From contig NZ_LMDW01000019.1 in assembly GCF_001425205.1 (NCBI RefSeq), positions 82,686 through 146,685 on the forward strand: a DNA stretch of 64,000 bases, written 5' to 3'. The position numbers and the translations under genes are program-made. The notes below the pieces were generated by a model, which searched no databases, had not been told where the DNA came from, and worked only from the letters and a program-made list of their open reading frames with translations. Below, one piece after another: positions 17,079 to 25,812 of the stretch. This DNA comes from Variovorax sp. Root411. Its GTDB lineage: Bacteria > Pseudomonadota > Gammaproteobacteria > Burkholderiales > Burkholderiaceae_C. Each line of letters begins with the position of its first letter. Position 1 is the stretch's first letter.

Positions 17079-18305
17079 ATGCAAGCCCCAGTCCCCACCC
17101 TCTCTATCAAGCAAGTCCTGTTCTGCGGGGCCATGATCGTCACGCTGTCGATGGGCATCCGCCACGGCTTCGGGCTCTGGCTGCAGCCGATCACGCAGGC
17201 GCAGGACTGGAGCCGGCAGACCTTCTCGTTCGCGCTGGCGGTCCAAAATCTTTCATGGGGCATCTTCGGGGTGTTCGCCGGCATGCTGGCCGACCGCTTC
17301 GGCGCGTTCCGGGTGCTGATCGGCGGCTCGGTGTTCTATGCGCTGGGGCTGCTCGGCATGGCGCATTCGCCGACGCCGCTGCTCTTCACACTGAGCGCGG
17401 GCGTGCTGATCGGCGCGGCGCAGGCGGGCTCGACCTATGCGGTGATCTACGGCGTGATCGGTCGGCAGATTCCGGCCGAACGGCGCTCGTGGGCCATGGG
17501 CGTGGCGGCGGCGGCCGGCTCCTTCGGGCAGTTCCTGATGGCACCCATCGAGGGGCGGCTGATTGGCCACCTGGGCTGGCAGACGGCGCTTGCCGTGGTG
17601 GCGGTGCTGGTGCTGGTGATCATCCCGATGGCCTTCGGCCTGCGCGAACCGAAGACGTCTGCGCTGGCCGGGCACCGCGAACAATCGGTGCTGCAGGCGG
17701 TGGGCGAGGCTTTCCGCTATCCGAGCTTCGGGCTGCTGATGGCGGGGTACTTCGTCTGCGGCTTCCAGCTTGCGTTCATCGGCATCCACATGCCGACCTA
17801 CCTGCGCGACCGGAGCCTGCCGGCCGAGGTGGCGGGCTATGCGCTGGCGCTGATCGGGCTGTTCAACGTGTTCGGCACCTACACGGTGGGGCTGCTGGGG
17901 CAGAAGCTGGCCAAGCGCAAGATCCTGGCGGCGATCTATTTCGCGCGGGCCGTGTCGATCGCGCTGTTCCTGCTGGTGCCGATCTCGCCGCTCAGCGTGT
18001 ATGTGTTCTCGGCGGCGATGGGCTTCCTGTGGCTGTCGACCGTGCCGGCCACCAACGCGATCGTGGCGGGTATCTTCGGCGTGGCGCATCTCTCGATGCT
18101 CAGCGGCTTCGTGTTCCTGAGCCACCAGGTCGGCTCGTTCCTGGGCGTGTGGCTCGGCGGCTACCTGTACGACACCACGGGCAGCTACGACATCGTCTGG
18201 TACATCGCGGTCGCGCTGGGCGTGTTCGCGGCGCTGATCAACCTGCCGGTGAAGGAAAGCGCCATCTCGCGCTCGTCGCCACAGCCGCTGGGGGCCGTGG
18301 GCTGA
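17079..18305 (+). CDS. MFS transporter
   Basis: A 408-residue major facilitator protein with 12 predicted membrane segments. The MFS loop 2-3 motif appears as GMLADRFGAFRVLIGG (about residues 62-77), with a second-half counterpart around LGQKLAKRKIL. It resembles the monocarboxylate/oxalate-formate antiporter-like MFS of beta-proteobacteria. The substrate cannot be deduced. It is transcribed divergently from parE with a strong palindrome upstream, and an 18-bp gap separates it from a small membrane-protein ORF. Confidence 0.87.
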   Translation: MQAPVPTLSIKQVLFCGAMIVTLSMGIRHGFGLWLQPITQAQDWSRQTFSFALAVQNLSWGIFGVFAGMLADRFGAFRVLIGGSVFYALGLLGMAHSPTPLLFTLSAGVLIGAAQAGSTYAVIYGVIGRQIPAERRSWAMGVAAAAGSFGQFLMAPIEGRLIGHLGWQTALAVVAVLVLVIIPMAFGLREPKTSALAGHREQSVLQAVGEAFRYPSFGLLMAGYFVCGFQLAFIGIHMPTYLRDRSLPAEVAGYALALIGLFNVFGTYTVGLLGQKLAKRKILAAIYFARAVSIALFLLVPISPLSVYVFSAAMGFLWLSTVPATNAIVAGIFGVAHLSMLSGFVFLSHQVGSFLGVWLGGYLYDTTGSYDIVWYIAVALGVFAALINLPVKESAISRSSPQPLGAVG

Positions 18306-18323
18306 TTGCGTATAAACACGGCC

Positions 18324-18464
18324 ATGACTTCGCAAATGCGCCACCACATCGTCCACGCGGGCTGGCTGGCCGCCGCGCTGGCAGTGCTGGGCGGCGTGTT
18401 CGCGCTCTACGTGCACCCGGACTTCCTCGTGACGCTGGTCGACCAGATCTGGTCCTGTTTCTGA
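18324..18464 (+). CDS. 46-residue membrane microprotein
   Basis: A short frame of 46 codons: the N-terminus is basic/His-containing (MTSQMRHHIVHAG), one hydrophobic helix covers residues about 13-30, and the C-terminus ends VDQIWSCF. A TATAAA sequence lies just upstream at 18311-18316, and the gene sits between the MFS and methyltransferase genes, ending 13 bp before the latter. The codon use matches the neighbours. I do not recognise a named family. Confidence 0.6.
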   Translation: MTSQMRHHIVHAGWLAAALAVLGGVFALYVHPDFLVTLVDQIWSCF

Positions 18465-18477
18465 AGCCCGCCCCGCC

Positions 18478-19047
18478 ATGAAAGATGCCGCACCGATGCA
18501 CGGCCTGTCCGCACCTTCCGAATGGATCGTTCGCTGGACGCATCTGCTTGCGCCCGGCGCCGCGGTGCTCGACGTGGCCTGCGGCACCGGACGGCACATG
18601 CAGTGGTTCGCGGGCCGCGGGCATCCGGCCACCGGTGTCGACCGCTCGCCTGAGGCCATCGCGGCAGCCGGCGCCTTCGGCCGCACCGTCGCGGCGGACA
18701 TCGAGTCGGGCCCCTGGCCCTTCACCGGCCAGGCCTTTGGCGCCGTGATCGTCACCAACTACCTCTGGCGCCCACGCATGACCGACATCGTGGCCGCGGT
18801 GGCGCCGGGCGGCGTGCTGCTCTACGAAACCTTCGCGGCGGGCAACGAAACCGTCGGCAAGCCCTCGCGCCCCGACTTCCTGCTGCAGCCCGGCGAACTG
18901 CTGGCGGCCTGCGCCGGCCTGCGCGTGGTGGCCTACGAGGACGGCTTCATTCCCGAACCGGCGCGCTTCGTGCAGCGCATTGCCGCCATCCGCCCCGCTG
19001 GCACCGACGCCGGCCAGCCGCCCCGGCACCTCCTTCCGGGAAAGTGA
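18478..19047 (+). CDS. class I SAM-dependent methyltransferase
   Basis: A 189-residue protein with the AdoMet-binding motif I VLDVACGTGRH (residues 30-40) and an acidic end of strand 2 (TGVDRSPEAI). A short motif-IV region IVTNYLWRP replaces the common DPPY-type motif, so the target is more likely a small molecule or thiol than DNA. It resembles the tellurite-resistance TehB-like methyltransferases in size and motif spacing. It is co-directional with the small membrane protein upstream and dapA downstream. Confidence 0.82.
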   Translation: MKDAAPMHGLSAPSEWIVRWTHLLAPGAAVLDVACGTGRHMQWFAGRGHPATGVDRSPEAIAAAGAFGRTVAADIESGPWPFTGQAFGAVIVTNYLWRPRMTDIVAAVAPGGVLLYETFAAGNETVGKPSRPDFLLQPGELLAACAGLRVVAYEDGFIPEPARFVQRIAAIRPAGTDAGQPPRHLLPGK

Positions 19048-19125
19048 GGGGGCCGGGGCGGCTGTCTTGCGGCACGCCGGAGTAAGTAGAATCGGCGCTT
19101 TCGTCCACCGACAAAGAGATTCCCC

Positions 19126-20016
19126 TTGGAGCAACTGACAGGCAGCATCGTCGCGCTCGTCACGCCGATGCACGACGACGGCAGTGTCGACTACCCCGCC
19201 CTGCGGCGGCTCATCGACTGGCACATCGAAGAAGGCACCGACTGCCTCGGCGTGGTCGGCACCACCGGCGAATCGCCGACGGTCGATGTCGAAGAGCACT
19301 GCGAAATCATCCGTGTTTCGGTCGAGCAGGCCCGGGGCCGCGTGCCCGTGATGGCCGGCTGCGGCGCGAACTCGACCAAGGAAGCCATCGAGCTCGCCAG
19401 GTTCGCCAAGGGCGTGGGCGCCGATTCGCAGCTCCAGGTCGTGCCGTACTACAACAAGCCCACGCAAGAGGGCCAATACCAGCATTTCAAGGCCATCGCC
19501 GAAGCCGTGGGCGACCTGCCCGTCGTGCTCTACAACGTGCCCGGCCGCACCGTTGCCGATATGGCGCACGACACCGTGCTGCGACTGGCGCAGGTGCCCG
19601 GCATCATCGGCATCAAGGAAGCCACCGGCAACATCGAGCGCGCCCAGTGGCTCATTCGCGACCTGCCGAAGAGCTTTGCCGTCTATTCCGGCGACGACCC
19701 GACCGCGGTCGCGCTCATGCTCTGCGGCGGCCAGGGCAACATCAGCGTCACGGCCAACGTCGCCCCGCGCAAGATGCACGAACTGTGCGTGGCTGCACTG
19801 GCGGGCGACGTCAAGCGCGCCATGCAGATCCAGTTCGAGCTGATGCCGCTGCACCGCAACCTGTTCGTCGAGCCCAACCCGATTCCGCTGAAGTGGGCCA
19901 TGGCCCGGCTCGGCCTGTGCGGCGGCACGCTGCGCCTGCCGCTCACCGAACTCGGCGAAGCGAGCCGCCCCGCAGTCGAAGGCGCCCTGCGCGCCACTGG
20001 CCTGCTGAAGGGCTGA
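19126..20016 (+). CDS. dapA: 4-hydroxy-tetrahydrodipicolinate synthase
   Basis: A 296-residue class I aldolase of the lysine/diaminopimelate pathway. It condenses pyruvate with aspartate semialdehyde. The GTTGES motif, the catalytic Tyr in VVLYNVPGRT and the Schiff-base Lys in IIGIKEATGN are all in family positions. The start is TTG at 19126, chosen because the protein then begins exactly at the conserved LTGSIVALVTPM region; no ATG fits. bamC follows 116 bp downstream, the classical proteobacterial dapA-bamC pairing. Confidence 0.95.
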   Translation: MEQLTGSIVALVTPMHDDGSVDYPALRRLIDWHIEEGTDCLGVVGTTGESPTVDVEEHCEIIRVSVEQARGRVPVMAGCGANSTKEAIELARFAKGVGADSQLQVVPYYNKPTQEGQYQHFKAIAEAVGDLPVVLYNVPGRTVADMAHDTVLRLAQVPGIIGIKEATGNIERAQWLIRDLPKSFAVYSGDDPTAVALMLCGGQGNISVTANVAPRKMHELCVAALAGDVKRAMQIQFELMPLHRNLFVEPNPIPLKWAMARLGLCGGTLRLPLTELGEASRPAVEGALRATGLLKG

Positions 20017-20132
20017 GCACTCTTTCCCCTGGCCGCAGCAAGGTTAAGCAACCTTTTGCCCGAATCGTGCTCTGAGATGGCGGGCACTGCGGCCCCTAGA
20101 TTGACCGAACCATTCCAACAAGGAAGACGACG

Positions 20133-21212
20133 TTGAAGAACCTTTCGCGACTTGCACTGCTGGCCCTCGTTGCCAGCCTCGCCGCCTGCTCCGTCCTCGA
20201 GAGCGACAAGATCGACTACAAGAGTGCAGGCAAGGCCCCGACGCTCGAAGTCCCACCCGATCTCTCCCAACTCTCGCGCGACAACCGCTACGCCATCCCC
20301 GGCGGCGCCGTGACCGCCAATGCCTACCAGGCCGGCATCGCCAACGCCCCGGGCGTGCCCACCGCCGTGAGCAACCTCGGCGACGTGCGCATGGAGCGCT
20401 CGGGCACGCAGCGCTGGATCGTCGTCAACCGCACGCCCGACCAGCTCTGGGACCCGGTGAAGGACTTCTGGCAGGAAAGCGGCTTCCTGCTGACCACCGA
20501 CCAGCGCAACCTGGGCATCATGGAAACCGACTGGGCCGAGAATCGCGCCAAGCTGCCGCAGGACATCATTCGCGGCACGCTGGGCAAGCTGGTCGACTCG
20601 GTCTACTCGACCGGCGAACTCGACCGCTTCCGCACCCGCCTGGAACGCACGCCCACCGGCACCGAGATCTTCGTGAGCCACCGCGGCATGCAGGAGGTCT
20701 ACAACAACTCGCGCCAGGACCAGACCGTGTGGCAGCCCCGCCCCAGCGATCCTGAACTCGAGACCGAATTCCTGCGCCGCCTGATGGTCAAGCTCGGCGT
20801 CTCGCAGGAGCAGTCGAAGATCCTGGCCGCCACCACCGCGCCGACCAAGACCGCCACCGTCGCCAAGGTCGGCAACCAGCCGGTCGTGCAGATCAGCGAA
20901 GGCTTCGAGCGCGCATGGCGCCGCGTCGGCCTCGCGCTCGACCGCACCGGCTTCACCGTGGAAGACCGCGACCGCAGCGCCGGCCTGTATTACGTGCGCT
21001 ACGTGACCCCGAACCCCGACAAGAAGGAGCCCGGCTTCTTCGGCAAGCTGTTCAGCAGCTCGACCAAGGACGATGCGCCGATCAAGTTCCGCATCTCGGT
21101 CAAGGGCCAGGGCGAAGCCACCACGGTGTCGGTGCTCAACGCAGCCGGTGCGCCCGAAACCTCGGCCAATGCCGAGCGCATTGTCAAGGTCATTGCAGAC
21201 GACCTGAAGTAA
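20133..21212 (+). CDS. bamC: outer membrane protein assembly lipoprotein BamC
   Basis: A 359-residue lipoprotein of the BAM complex. It has a signal peptide with lipobox LAAC (about residues 15-18), then the conserved unstructured segment KAPTLEVPPDLSQL that contacts BamD, and two helix-grip domains. It anchors in the outer-membrane inner leaflet and supports beta-barrel insertion. The start is TTG at 20133 (MKNLSRL), which gives a standard signal peptide. It lies directly downstream of dapA, as in other proteobacteria, and 5 bp upstream of an MBL-fold gene. Confidence 0.92.
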   Translation: MKNLSRLALLALVASLAACSVLESDKIDYKSAGKAPTLEVPPDLSQLSRDNRYAIPGGAVTANAYQAGIANAPGVPTAVSNLGDVRMERSGTQRWIVVNRTPDQLWDPVKDFWQESGFLLTTDQRNLGIMETDWAENRAKLPQDIIRGTLGKLVDSVYSTGELDRFRTRLERTPTGTEIFVSHRGMQEVYNNSRQDQTVWQPRPSDPELETEFLRRLMVKLGVSQEQSKILAATTAPTKTATVAKVGNQPVVQISEGFERAWRRVGLALDRTGFTVEDRDRSAGLYYVRYVTPNPDKKEPGFFGKLFSSSTKDDAPIKFRISVKGQGEATTVSVLNAAGAPETSANAERIVKVIADDLK

Positions 21213-21217
21213 CCCGC

Positions 21218-21994
21218 ATGCTCCGCTTCCGAAGCCTCGGCAGCGGCAGCACGGGCAACGCCGCGCTGGTCGAAGCGACCAGCGCCGGCCGCACCTCCCG
21301 CCTCCTGATCGACTGCGGCTTCGGCCTCAAGCAGCTCGATCTGCGGCTGGCCCAGGCGGGCCTCGCCGCGAGCGACATCGATGCGGTCTTCGTTACGCAC
21401 GAGCACGGCGACCACATCGGCTGCGCCCATTCGCTGTCGCGGCGCAACCGCATTCCCGTCTGGATGAGCGAAGGCACGTGGCTCGCCACCGGTGGGCGCG
21501 ATTTCGGGGGGCTGCTGAACCTGGCGCGCGACGACGCGGAGTTCGCGGTCGGCGACATCAGCGTGCAGCCCTTCACCGTGCCCCACGATGCGCGCGAACC
21601 GCTGCAGCTGCGCTGCACCGACGGCAACCGAACGCTGGGCGTGCTGACCGATCTGGGCCACGCCACGGCCCACGTGCTGGCCCGCCTGAGCGGCGTGCAT
21701 GCGCTGCTGCTGGAGTTCAACCACGACAGCGAGCTGCTGGCGAATTCGGCCTATCCGCCCTTTCTCAAGCACCGTGTCGGTGGCAACTACGGCCACCTGT
21801 CGAACACGGCCGCCGCAGAGATTGCGCGCGCGGTGCTGCACGACGGCCTGCGCCATGTGGTCGCGGCGCACCTGAGCGAGCAGAACAACCGTCCCGGAAT
21901 CGTGCGCCGCCTGATGGCCGAGGCCCTCGGCGGCGACGAGGCCGAGATGCTCACCGCCACGGCATCGGAGGGCTCGCCTTGGCTCGACGTGTGA
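21218..21994 (+). CDS. MBL-fold metallohydrolase (YycJ/PhnP-like)
   Basis: A 258-residue cytosolic metallo-beta-lactamase-fold protein beginning LRFRSLGSGSTGNAALVE, the signature of the YycJ-like branch. The zinc motif HEHGDH is at residues 61-66, with additional ligands in LGHATAHV, EFNHD and AAHLSEQNN. Homologues are exonuclease- or phosphodiesterase-like, but the substrate is unproven here. It is co-transcribed with bamC (5 bp gap) and ends upstream of the terminator at 22022-22047. Confidence 0.87.
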   Translation: MLRFRSLGSGSTGNAALVEATSAGRTSRLLIDCGFGLKQLDLRLAQAGLAASDIDAVFVTHEHGDHIGCAHSLSRRNRIPVWMSEGTWLATGGRDFGGLLNLARDDAEFAVGDISVQPFTVPHDAREPLQLRCTDGNRTLGVLTDLGHATAHVLARLSGVHALLLEFNHDSELLANSAYPPFLKHRVGGNYGHLSNTAAAEIARAVLHDGLRHVVAAHLSEQNNRPGIVRRLMAEALGGDEAEMLTATASEGSPWLDV

Positions 21995-22021
21995 GCCGCG
22001 CCGTCCTCACGCCCTCCTAAG

Positions 22022-22047
22022 AAAAAAAGCCGCCTCATGGCGGCTTT
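22022..22047 (-). terminator. intrinsic terminator, stronger for the minus strand
   Basis: AAAGCCGCC / GGCGGCTTT arms of 9 bp enclose a four-base loop. Read on the minus strand the stem is followed by a run of seven T, directly downstream of the small lipoprotein gene. It may also stop plus-strand transcription from the MBL gene. Confidence 0.85.
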
Positions 22048-22073
22048 CATCATGGCGGGAACCGAGGCCTTGC

Positions 22074-22340
22074 CTATTGCTTCGGCGCTTCATTCTTCTT
22101 CGCTGCCTCCGTGGCTGCGTTCGCGGCATCGAGCGCGGACGATGCGCCGGGTGCCGGCATTGCCGCGCCCGATGCGGCCGGATCGGTGGCAGGCGGAGGA
22201 ACCGGAGCGGGCGCAGGTTCGGTCACGGGCGCAGGAGGCGGCGTCACGACAGCCGGCGCAGCATCCTCCTTCTTTCCGCAGGCGACGAGCGCGGCAGCGG
22301 CAATCAGCGAGGCAACCAGGACGGACGATGACTTCTTCAT
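22074..22340 (-). CDS. small Ala/Pro-rich lipoprotein
   Basis: An 88-residue protein: a signal peptide with lipobox LVAC at Cys21, then a low-complexity Pro/Ala/Val stretch (PAPVTEPAPAPVPPPAT) and a short helical, charged tail (AANAATEAAKKNE). It is likely tethered to the outer membrane as an extended linker; no enzymatic domain is visible. It is followed by a clear terminator. No homologous function is recognised. Confidence 0.8.
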   Translation of the reverse strand: MKKSSSVLVASLIAAAALVACGKKEDAAPAVVTPPPAPVTEPAPAPVPPPATDPAASGAAMPAPGASSALDAANAATEAAKKNEAPKQ

Positions 22341-22433
22341 GGAAACTCCTTTGGCAATGAAGGCTGGAACTAAAAAATTCTAGACCCGCCTCCCTGTCCG
22401 AATATGTCTCGCGGCCGCATTCGCGGCATTGGC

Positions 22434-22937
22434 TTACAAGCCCAATGTCGATGCCGGAAACGCCGGCCGCGCGATGCGCCAGCATTCGTCGATCGACTCG
22501 CGCAAGGCGCGGCGGGCGGGCGCATCGGTGCCGCTCACGCCGCGGCTGCGCTCGGGGTCGATGCGATGCACGAACCAGGTGGGCGTCCAGATGGCGCTGG
22601 GCACTTCGGAGCCCGCGGCCTTGCCGGTCGCGCGGCATTCGACGATGTGGTCCCATATGCGGCGCCACGGCACGAAGCGCGCGTGGCCACGTTCGAGAAC
22701 GTCGAAGCGCTGCGCGAGCAGCACGAAACGGCGGCCGCTTGCCGACCAGGCCTGCAGCGCGTCGATGCTGGCGCGCTCGCCCAGCGGCCAATCGGCAAAG
22801 TCGGGGTCGCTGAAAACGATTTCTTTCCAGCCCTCCCGCGCGGCGGCCGACAGTGCCGCACGCAGGATCGCATCGAAGGCTTCGCGGCCATCGAAGCGCC
22901 CTTCGGTCAGCGACGGTACGGGGTCGTCATTCGGCAT
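22434..22937 (-). CDS. conserved protein of unknown function, coupled to the ribosomal oxygenase gene
   Basis: A 167-residue soluble protein. I start at the ATG 22937 (MPNDDPVPS), which overlaps the end of the oxygenase gene by 11 bp; the longer frame is a shadow of that gene. Features seen: EGWKEIVFSDPDFADWPLGERA, FVPWRRIWDHIVECRA and a C-terminal ESIDECWRIARPAFPASTLGL. The alternating strands and helices with an H-x-x-E pattern recall phospholipase D-like folds, but there is no HKD motif. The function is unknown. Confidence 0.75.
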   Translation of the reverse strand: MPNDDPVPSLTEGRFDGREAFDAILRAALSAAAREGWKEIVFSDPDFADWPLGERASIDALQAWSASGRRFVLLAQRFDVLERGHARFVPWRRIWDHIVECRATGKAAGSEVPSAIWTPTWFVHRIDPERSRGVSGTDAPARRALRESIDECWRIARPAFPASTLGL

Positions 22938-24069
22938 GAAGCCAGCCTGCCTCGCACCATTCGCCGAGCAACGCCAGCGCGCCTTCGCTGGCACGGGCCA
23001 GTTCGCGGGGGCCCAGCGCGCGCTGGTCGGCAAGGCGGCGCATCAGCGTGGCATCGGCTCCGCCGGCGCGAAAGCTCTCGCCGTTGATGTAGATGTGCCG
23101 CGTGTCGTAGAGCATGCGCGTGCGGCGGTCGAGTGCCACCTGATGCATCGCATGGGGTGTCTCGCCACCTTCGCCGAACCAGACGTTGGCCTTGGGTTCG
23201 GTGAGCGATTCGCCGAGTGCGCGGTCGATGGCGTCGGCATCGCGCAGTGCGGCCTCCACGGCCTTGCGCGCGAAGCCCTGCAATGCGGCGGGCATCTGCG
23301 CGGGTGCATCGACGGCCGGCTGCATCGGGTCGCGGTAGCGCGCCAGTTCGGCAGGCCCCGCATCTTCCAGGTCTTCGGCGTACGCCTGCGCCATGCGCGC
23401 CAGCAGGTCGGCGCCGAGTTCGCCCAATGCGGACGAACGCAGGCCGATGGAGCAGGTCATGCAGTCGTCGCCCACGGCCACGCCGTCGTGGGCGTAGCGC
23501 GGCGGCAGGTACAACATGTCGCCGGGCTCGAGCACGAAGGTCTGCTCGGGCTCGAAGTTCTCGAGGATCTTGAGCGGCACGCCCGGCTGCAGGCGCAGGT
23601 CGCTTTGCTTGCCGATGGACCAGCGGCGACGCCCCTGGGCCTGCAGCAGGAACACGTCGTAGCTGTCGAAATGCGCGCCCACGCCGCCGGTGTCGCTGGC
23701 GTAGCTGATCATCAGGTCGTCGAGGCGGGCGTCGGGCAGGAAGCGAAACTGCTGCAACAGTTCGTGTACGCCTTCGTGATGCAGGTCGACGCCCTGCACC
23801 AGCAGCGTCCAGGCCGGTTGCTCCAGCGGCGGCAAGGCACGCCGGGCCAGCGGCCCATGCTTGAGCGACCAGCCGGCCTTGCCATGCCGGATCAGGCGCG
23901 ATTCGACCTCCTCGCGTTCGGCCAGCGCGAACAACGCAGCGCGTTCGATCGGTGGCACCATCGCGGGTATCGCCTGTCGGACGAGCAAGGGTTTTTTCTG
24001 CCAGTGCCGCCGCATGAACTGCGCGGCACTCAGGCCGCCGAGCAACGGCAGGGGTTGATTGATCTCCAT
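22927..24069 (-). CDS. roxA: JmjC-type cupin, ribosomal protein uL16 arginine hydroxylase (RoxA/YcfD)
   Basis: A 380-residue Fe(II)/2-oxoglutarate oxygenase, close to E. coli YcfD in length. Iron ligands are visible as His133 and Asp135 (GAHFDSYDVF) and His194 (PPRYAHDGVA). The N-terminal motif FMRRHWQKKPLLVR is typical of bacterial ribosomal oxygenases, and the C-terminal winged-helix part is present. The known family role is hydroxylation of an arginine in ribosomal protein L16. The start is the ATG at 24069, which just clears the divergent slyD-like gene. Confidence 0.88.
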   Translation of the reverse strand: MEINQPLPLLGGLSAAQFMRRHWQKKPLLVRQAIPAMVPPIERAALFALAEREEVESRLIRHGKAGWSLKHGPLARRALPPLEQPAWTLLVQGVDLHHEGVHELLQQFRFLPDARLDDLMISYASDTGGVGAHFDSYDVFLLQAQGRRRWSIGKQSDLRLQPGVPLKILENFEPEQTFVLEPGDMLYLPPRYAHDGVAVGDDCMTCSIGLRSSALGELGADLLARMAQAYAEDLEDAGPAELARYRDPMQPAVDAPAQMPAALQGFARKAVEAALRDADAIDRALGESLTEPKANVWFGEGGETPHAMHQVALDRRTRMLYDTRHIYINGESFRAGGADATLMRRLADQRALGPRELARASEGALALLGEWCEAGWLHAE

Positions 24070-24083
24070 GGGAGAATTCTGCA

Positions 24084-24608
24084 ATGGAAATCTCTGAACA
24101 ATGCGTGGTCGGCCTGACCTGGACCATGAAAGACACGCTCGGCGACGTGCTGGACGTGCTCGACGAGCCTGTTGAATTCATGGTCGGCGGCGACGACCTC
24201 TTCGACGTGATCGAAGCGGCCCTGCAAGGCCATGAGCCCGGCGCCCGGGTGCAACTGCAGATCGAACCCGAGCAGGGCTTCGGCGACTTCAACGACCAGT
24301 TGCTCTTTCTGGAGCCGCGCTCGCTCTTCCCCGAAGGCACGGAAGAAGGCATGACCTTCGACGGCTCCGCCCTCCCCAAGGGCGTGAACAGCGACATTCC
24401 GAAAGACGCGATCTACACTGTGGCCGAGATCTATCCGGAACACCTTGTGCTGGACGGCAACCATCCGCTGGCAGGCATCGCGATCCGGCTCGACATCACG
24501 GTGCGCTCGGTGCGCGAGGCCACCGAAGAAGAAGTCGGCCGCGGCTCGGCGGGCACGGGCTTCTTCAAGGTCGCGCCGATGGCACCGGGCAACCAGACGC
24601 TGCATTGA
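24084..24608 (+). CDS. FKBP-type peptidyl-prolyl isomerase, SlyD-like
   Basis: A 174-residue FKBP-fold prolyl isomerase/chaperone. It begins EQCVVGLTWTMKDTLGDVLD and has the acidic flap-insert pattern EPEQGFGDFNDQLLFLEPR. Unlike E. coli SlyD it lacks the long His/Cys-rich metal-binding tail, ending GFFKVAPMAPGNQTLH. It starts 14 bp from the divergent oxygenase start and is followed by a strong terminator. A cytosolic folding role is expected. Confidence 0.86.
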   Translation: MEISEQCVVGLTWTMKDTLGDVLDVLDEPVEFMVGGDDLFDVIEAALQGHEPGARVQLQIEPEQGFGDFNDQLLFLEPRSLFPEGTEEGMTFDGSALPKGVNSDIPKDAIYTVAEIYPEHLVLDGNHPLAGIAIRLDITVRSVREATEEEVGRGSAGTGFFKVAPMAPGNQTLH

Positions 24609-24633
24609 TTGAGAGGCAACGCGCCAGCCAAAG

Positions 24634-24659
24634 AAAAGCCGAGCATGCTCGGCTTTTTT
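24634..24659 (+). terminator. intrinsic terminator of the SlyD-like gene
   Basis: AAAAGCCGAGC / GCTCGGCTTTTTT arms enclose a minimal loop, with six T after the stem on the plus strand and four A on the other side. It therefore probably works in both directions between the SlyD-like gene and the convergent glycine-zipper gene. Confidence 0.9.
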
Positions 24660-24681
24660 GCGTATGGAGGACCGCCGGCGG

Positions 24682-25182
24682 CTACATGCGCGAGATCTGG
24701 CCGTTGTCGATGCGCACGCGATCGCCGATGCGCAGGTCGCCCGGGCTTTGCACATCGAAGGAGCGATAGCCGCCACGATCGGTCTGCACCGACACGCGGT
24801 AGGTTTCATAGGCACGGGGCCCGTTCTGCTGGGCCTCGATGGTGTTGCCCAGCAGGGCGCCGCCCACGATGCCCAGCGCGGTGGCCGCTGCACGGCCATT
24901 GCCGCGACCGAACTGGTTGCCCACCACACCACCGATGACGCCGCCGGCGACAGCGCCGCCGCCGGTGGTGCCGGTGCCGCCTGTTTCGCTGCGCAGCACC
25001 TCGATGTTGGCCACGTGGCCGTATTCGACGTAGGAAGCTTCGCGGTACTGGATGGCCTGCGGGGGCGCCTGGTACGGATAGCGCGAGGTCTGGTAGACCG
25101 GCGCCGGTGCCACGCACGCCGTGAGCGTGGCCACGGCCAGCACGGAAGCGGTGACGGAAACAAAGCGCATTGAGATCTTCAT
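24682..25182 (-). CDS. glycine-zipper 2TM-domain lipoprotein (SlyB/Rick17kDa-like)
   Basis: A 166-residue outer-membrane-type protein. It has a signal peptide with lipobox LTAC (about Cys23), then a Pro/Tyr-rich segment. The glycine-zipper pair GGAVAGGVIGGVVGNQFG / ALGIVGGALLGN follows (about residues 73-113), and a beta-strand tail ends GDRVRIDNGQISRM. The zipper resembles the 17-kDa surface antigen / SlyB family, thought to stabilise the outer membrane. The start is the ATG at 25182 (MKISMRF); an in-frame ATG four codons later is also possible. Confidence 0.85.
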   Translation of the reverse strand: MKISMRFVSVTASVLAVATLTACVAPAPVYQTSRYPYQAPPQAIQYREASYVEYGHVANIEVLRSETGGTGTTGGGAVAGGVIGGVVGNQFGRGNGRAAATALGIVGGALLGNTIEAQQNGPRAYETYRVSVQTDRGGYRSFDVQSPGDLRIGDRVRIDNGQISRM

Positions 25183-25365
25183 GTTGGAGGCTCCTCGGAT
25201 AGAACAGTGCACGAATGATGAATGCATGCACCCTGCGTGTGCCTGACTAACGCCGCAGCGTCCGCCGCGATGACGCCAGAACACACACTGAAACCTTCGA
25301 GGCCGCCGTGCCTTCGCGGTTCCGGTCTTTACCGCCCCGAAACTCAGCTTCCCTTCAGCATTTGC

Positions 25366-25812
25366 TCAATGTTTGCCCGTGGAGCCGTAGCCGCCCTCGC
25401 CGCGTTGCGAAGGTGCAAAGTCTGTGACCACGCGAAACTGCGCCTGCACCACCGGCACGATCACCAGTTGCGCGAGCCGCTCCATCGGCTGCAGCACGAA
25501 GGGCGTGTCGCTGCGGTTCCAGGCGCTGATCTTCAGTTCGCCCTGGTAGTCGCTGTCGATCAGGCCGACGAGGTTGCCGAGCACGATGCCGTGCTTGTGG
25601 CCCAGCCCCGAGCGCGGAAGGATCATCGCCGCATAGGCCGGGTCGGCCAGGTGGATCGCGATGCCCGTGCCCACCAGCTGCCAGCCGTTGGGCTCCAGCG
25701 TGATCGGGGCATCGAGGCAGGCCCGCAGGTCGAGGCCGGCGCTTCCGGGGGTGGCATATGCGGGCAATTGATCCACCATGCGCGGATCGAGGATGCGGAC
25801 GTCGACTTTCAC
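25366..25812 (-). CDS. dut: deoxyuridine 5'-triphosphate nucleotidohydrolase
   Basis: A 148-residue trimeric dUTPase that makes dUMP and limits uracil in DNA. The conserved motifs appear in order: ATPGSAGLDLRA, PRSGLGHKHGIVLGN, GLIDSDYQGEL, and the C-terminal arm RGEGGYGSTGKH that closes over the substrate. The start is a GTG at 25812 overlapping the stop of the upstream membrane-protein gene (GTGA); no ATG fits the conserved N-terminus VDVRILD. It is co-transcribed with that gene and coaBC. Confidence 0.95.
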   Translation of the reverse strand: MKVDVRILDPRMVDQLPAYATPGSAGLDLRACLDAPITLEPNGWQLVGTGIAIHLADPAYAAMILPRSGLGHKHGIVLGNLVGLIDSDYQGELKISAWNRSDTPFVLQPMERLAQLVIVPVVQAQFRVVTDFAPSQRGEGGYGSTGKH

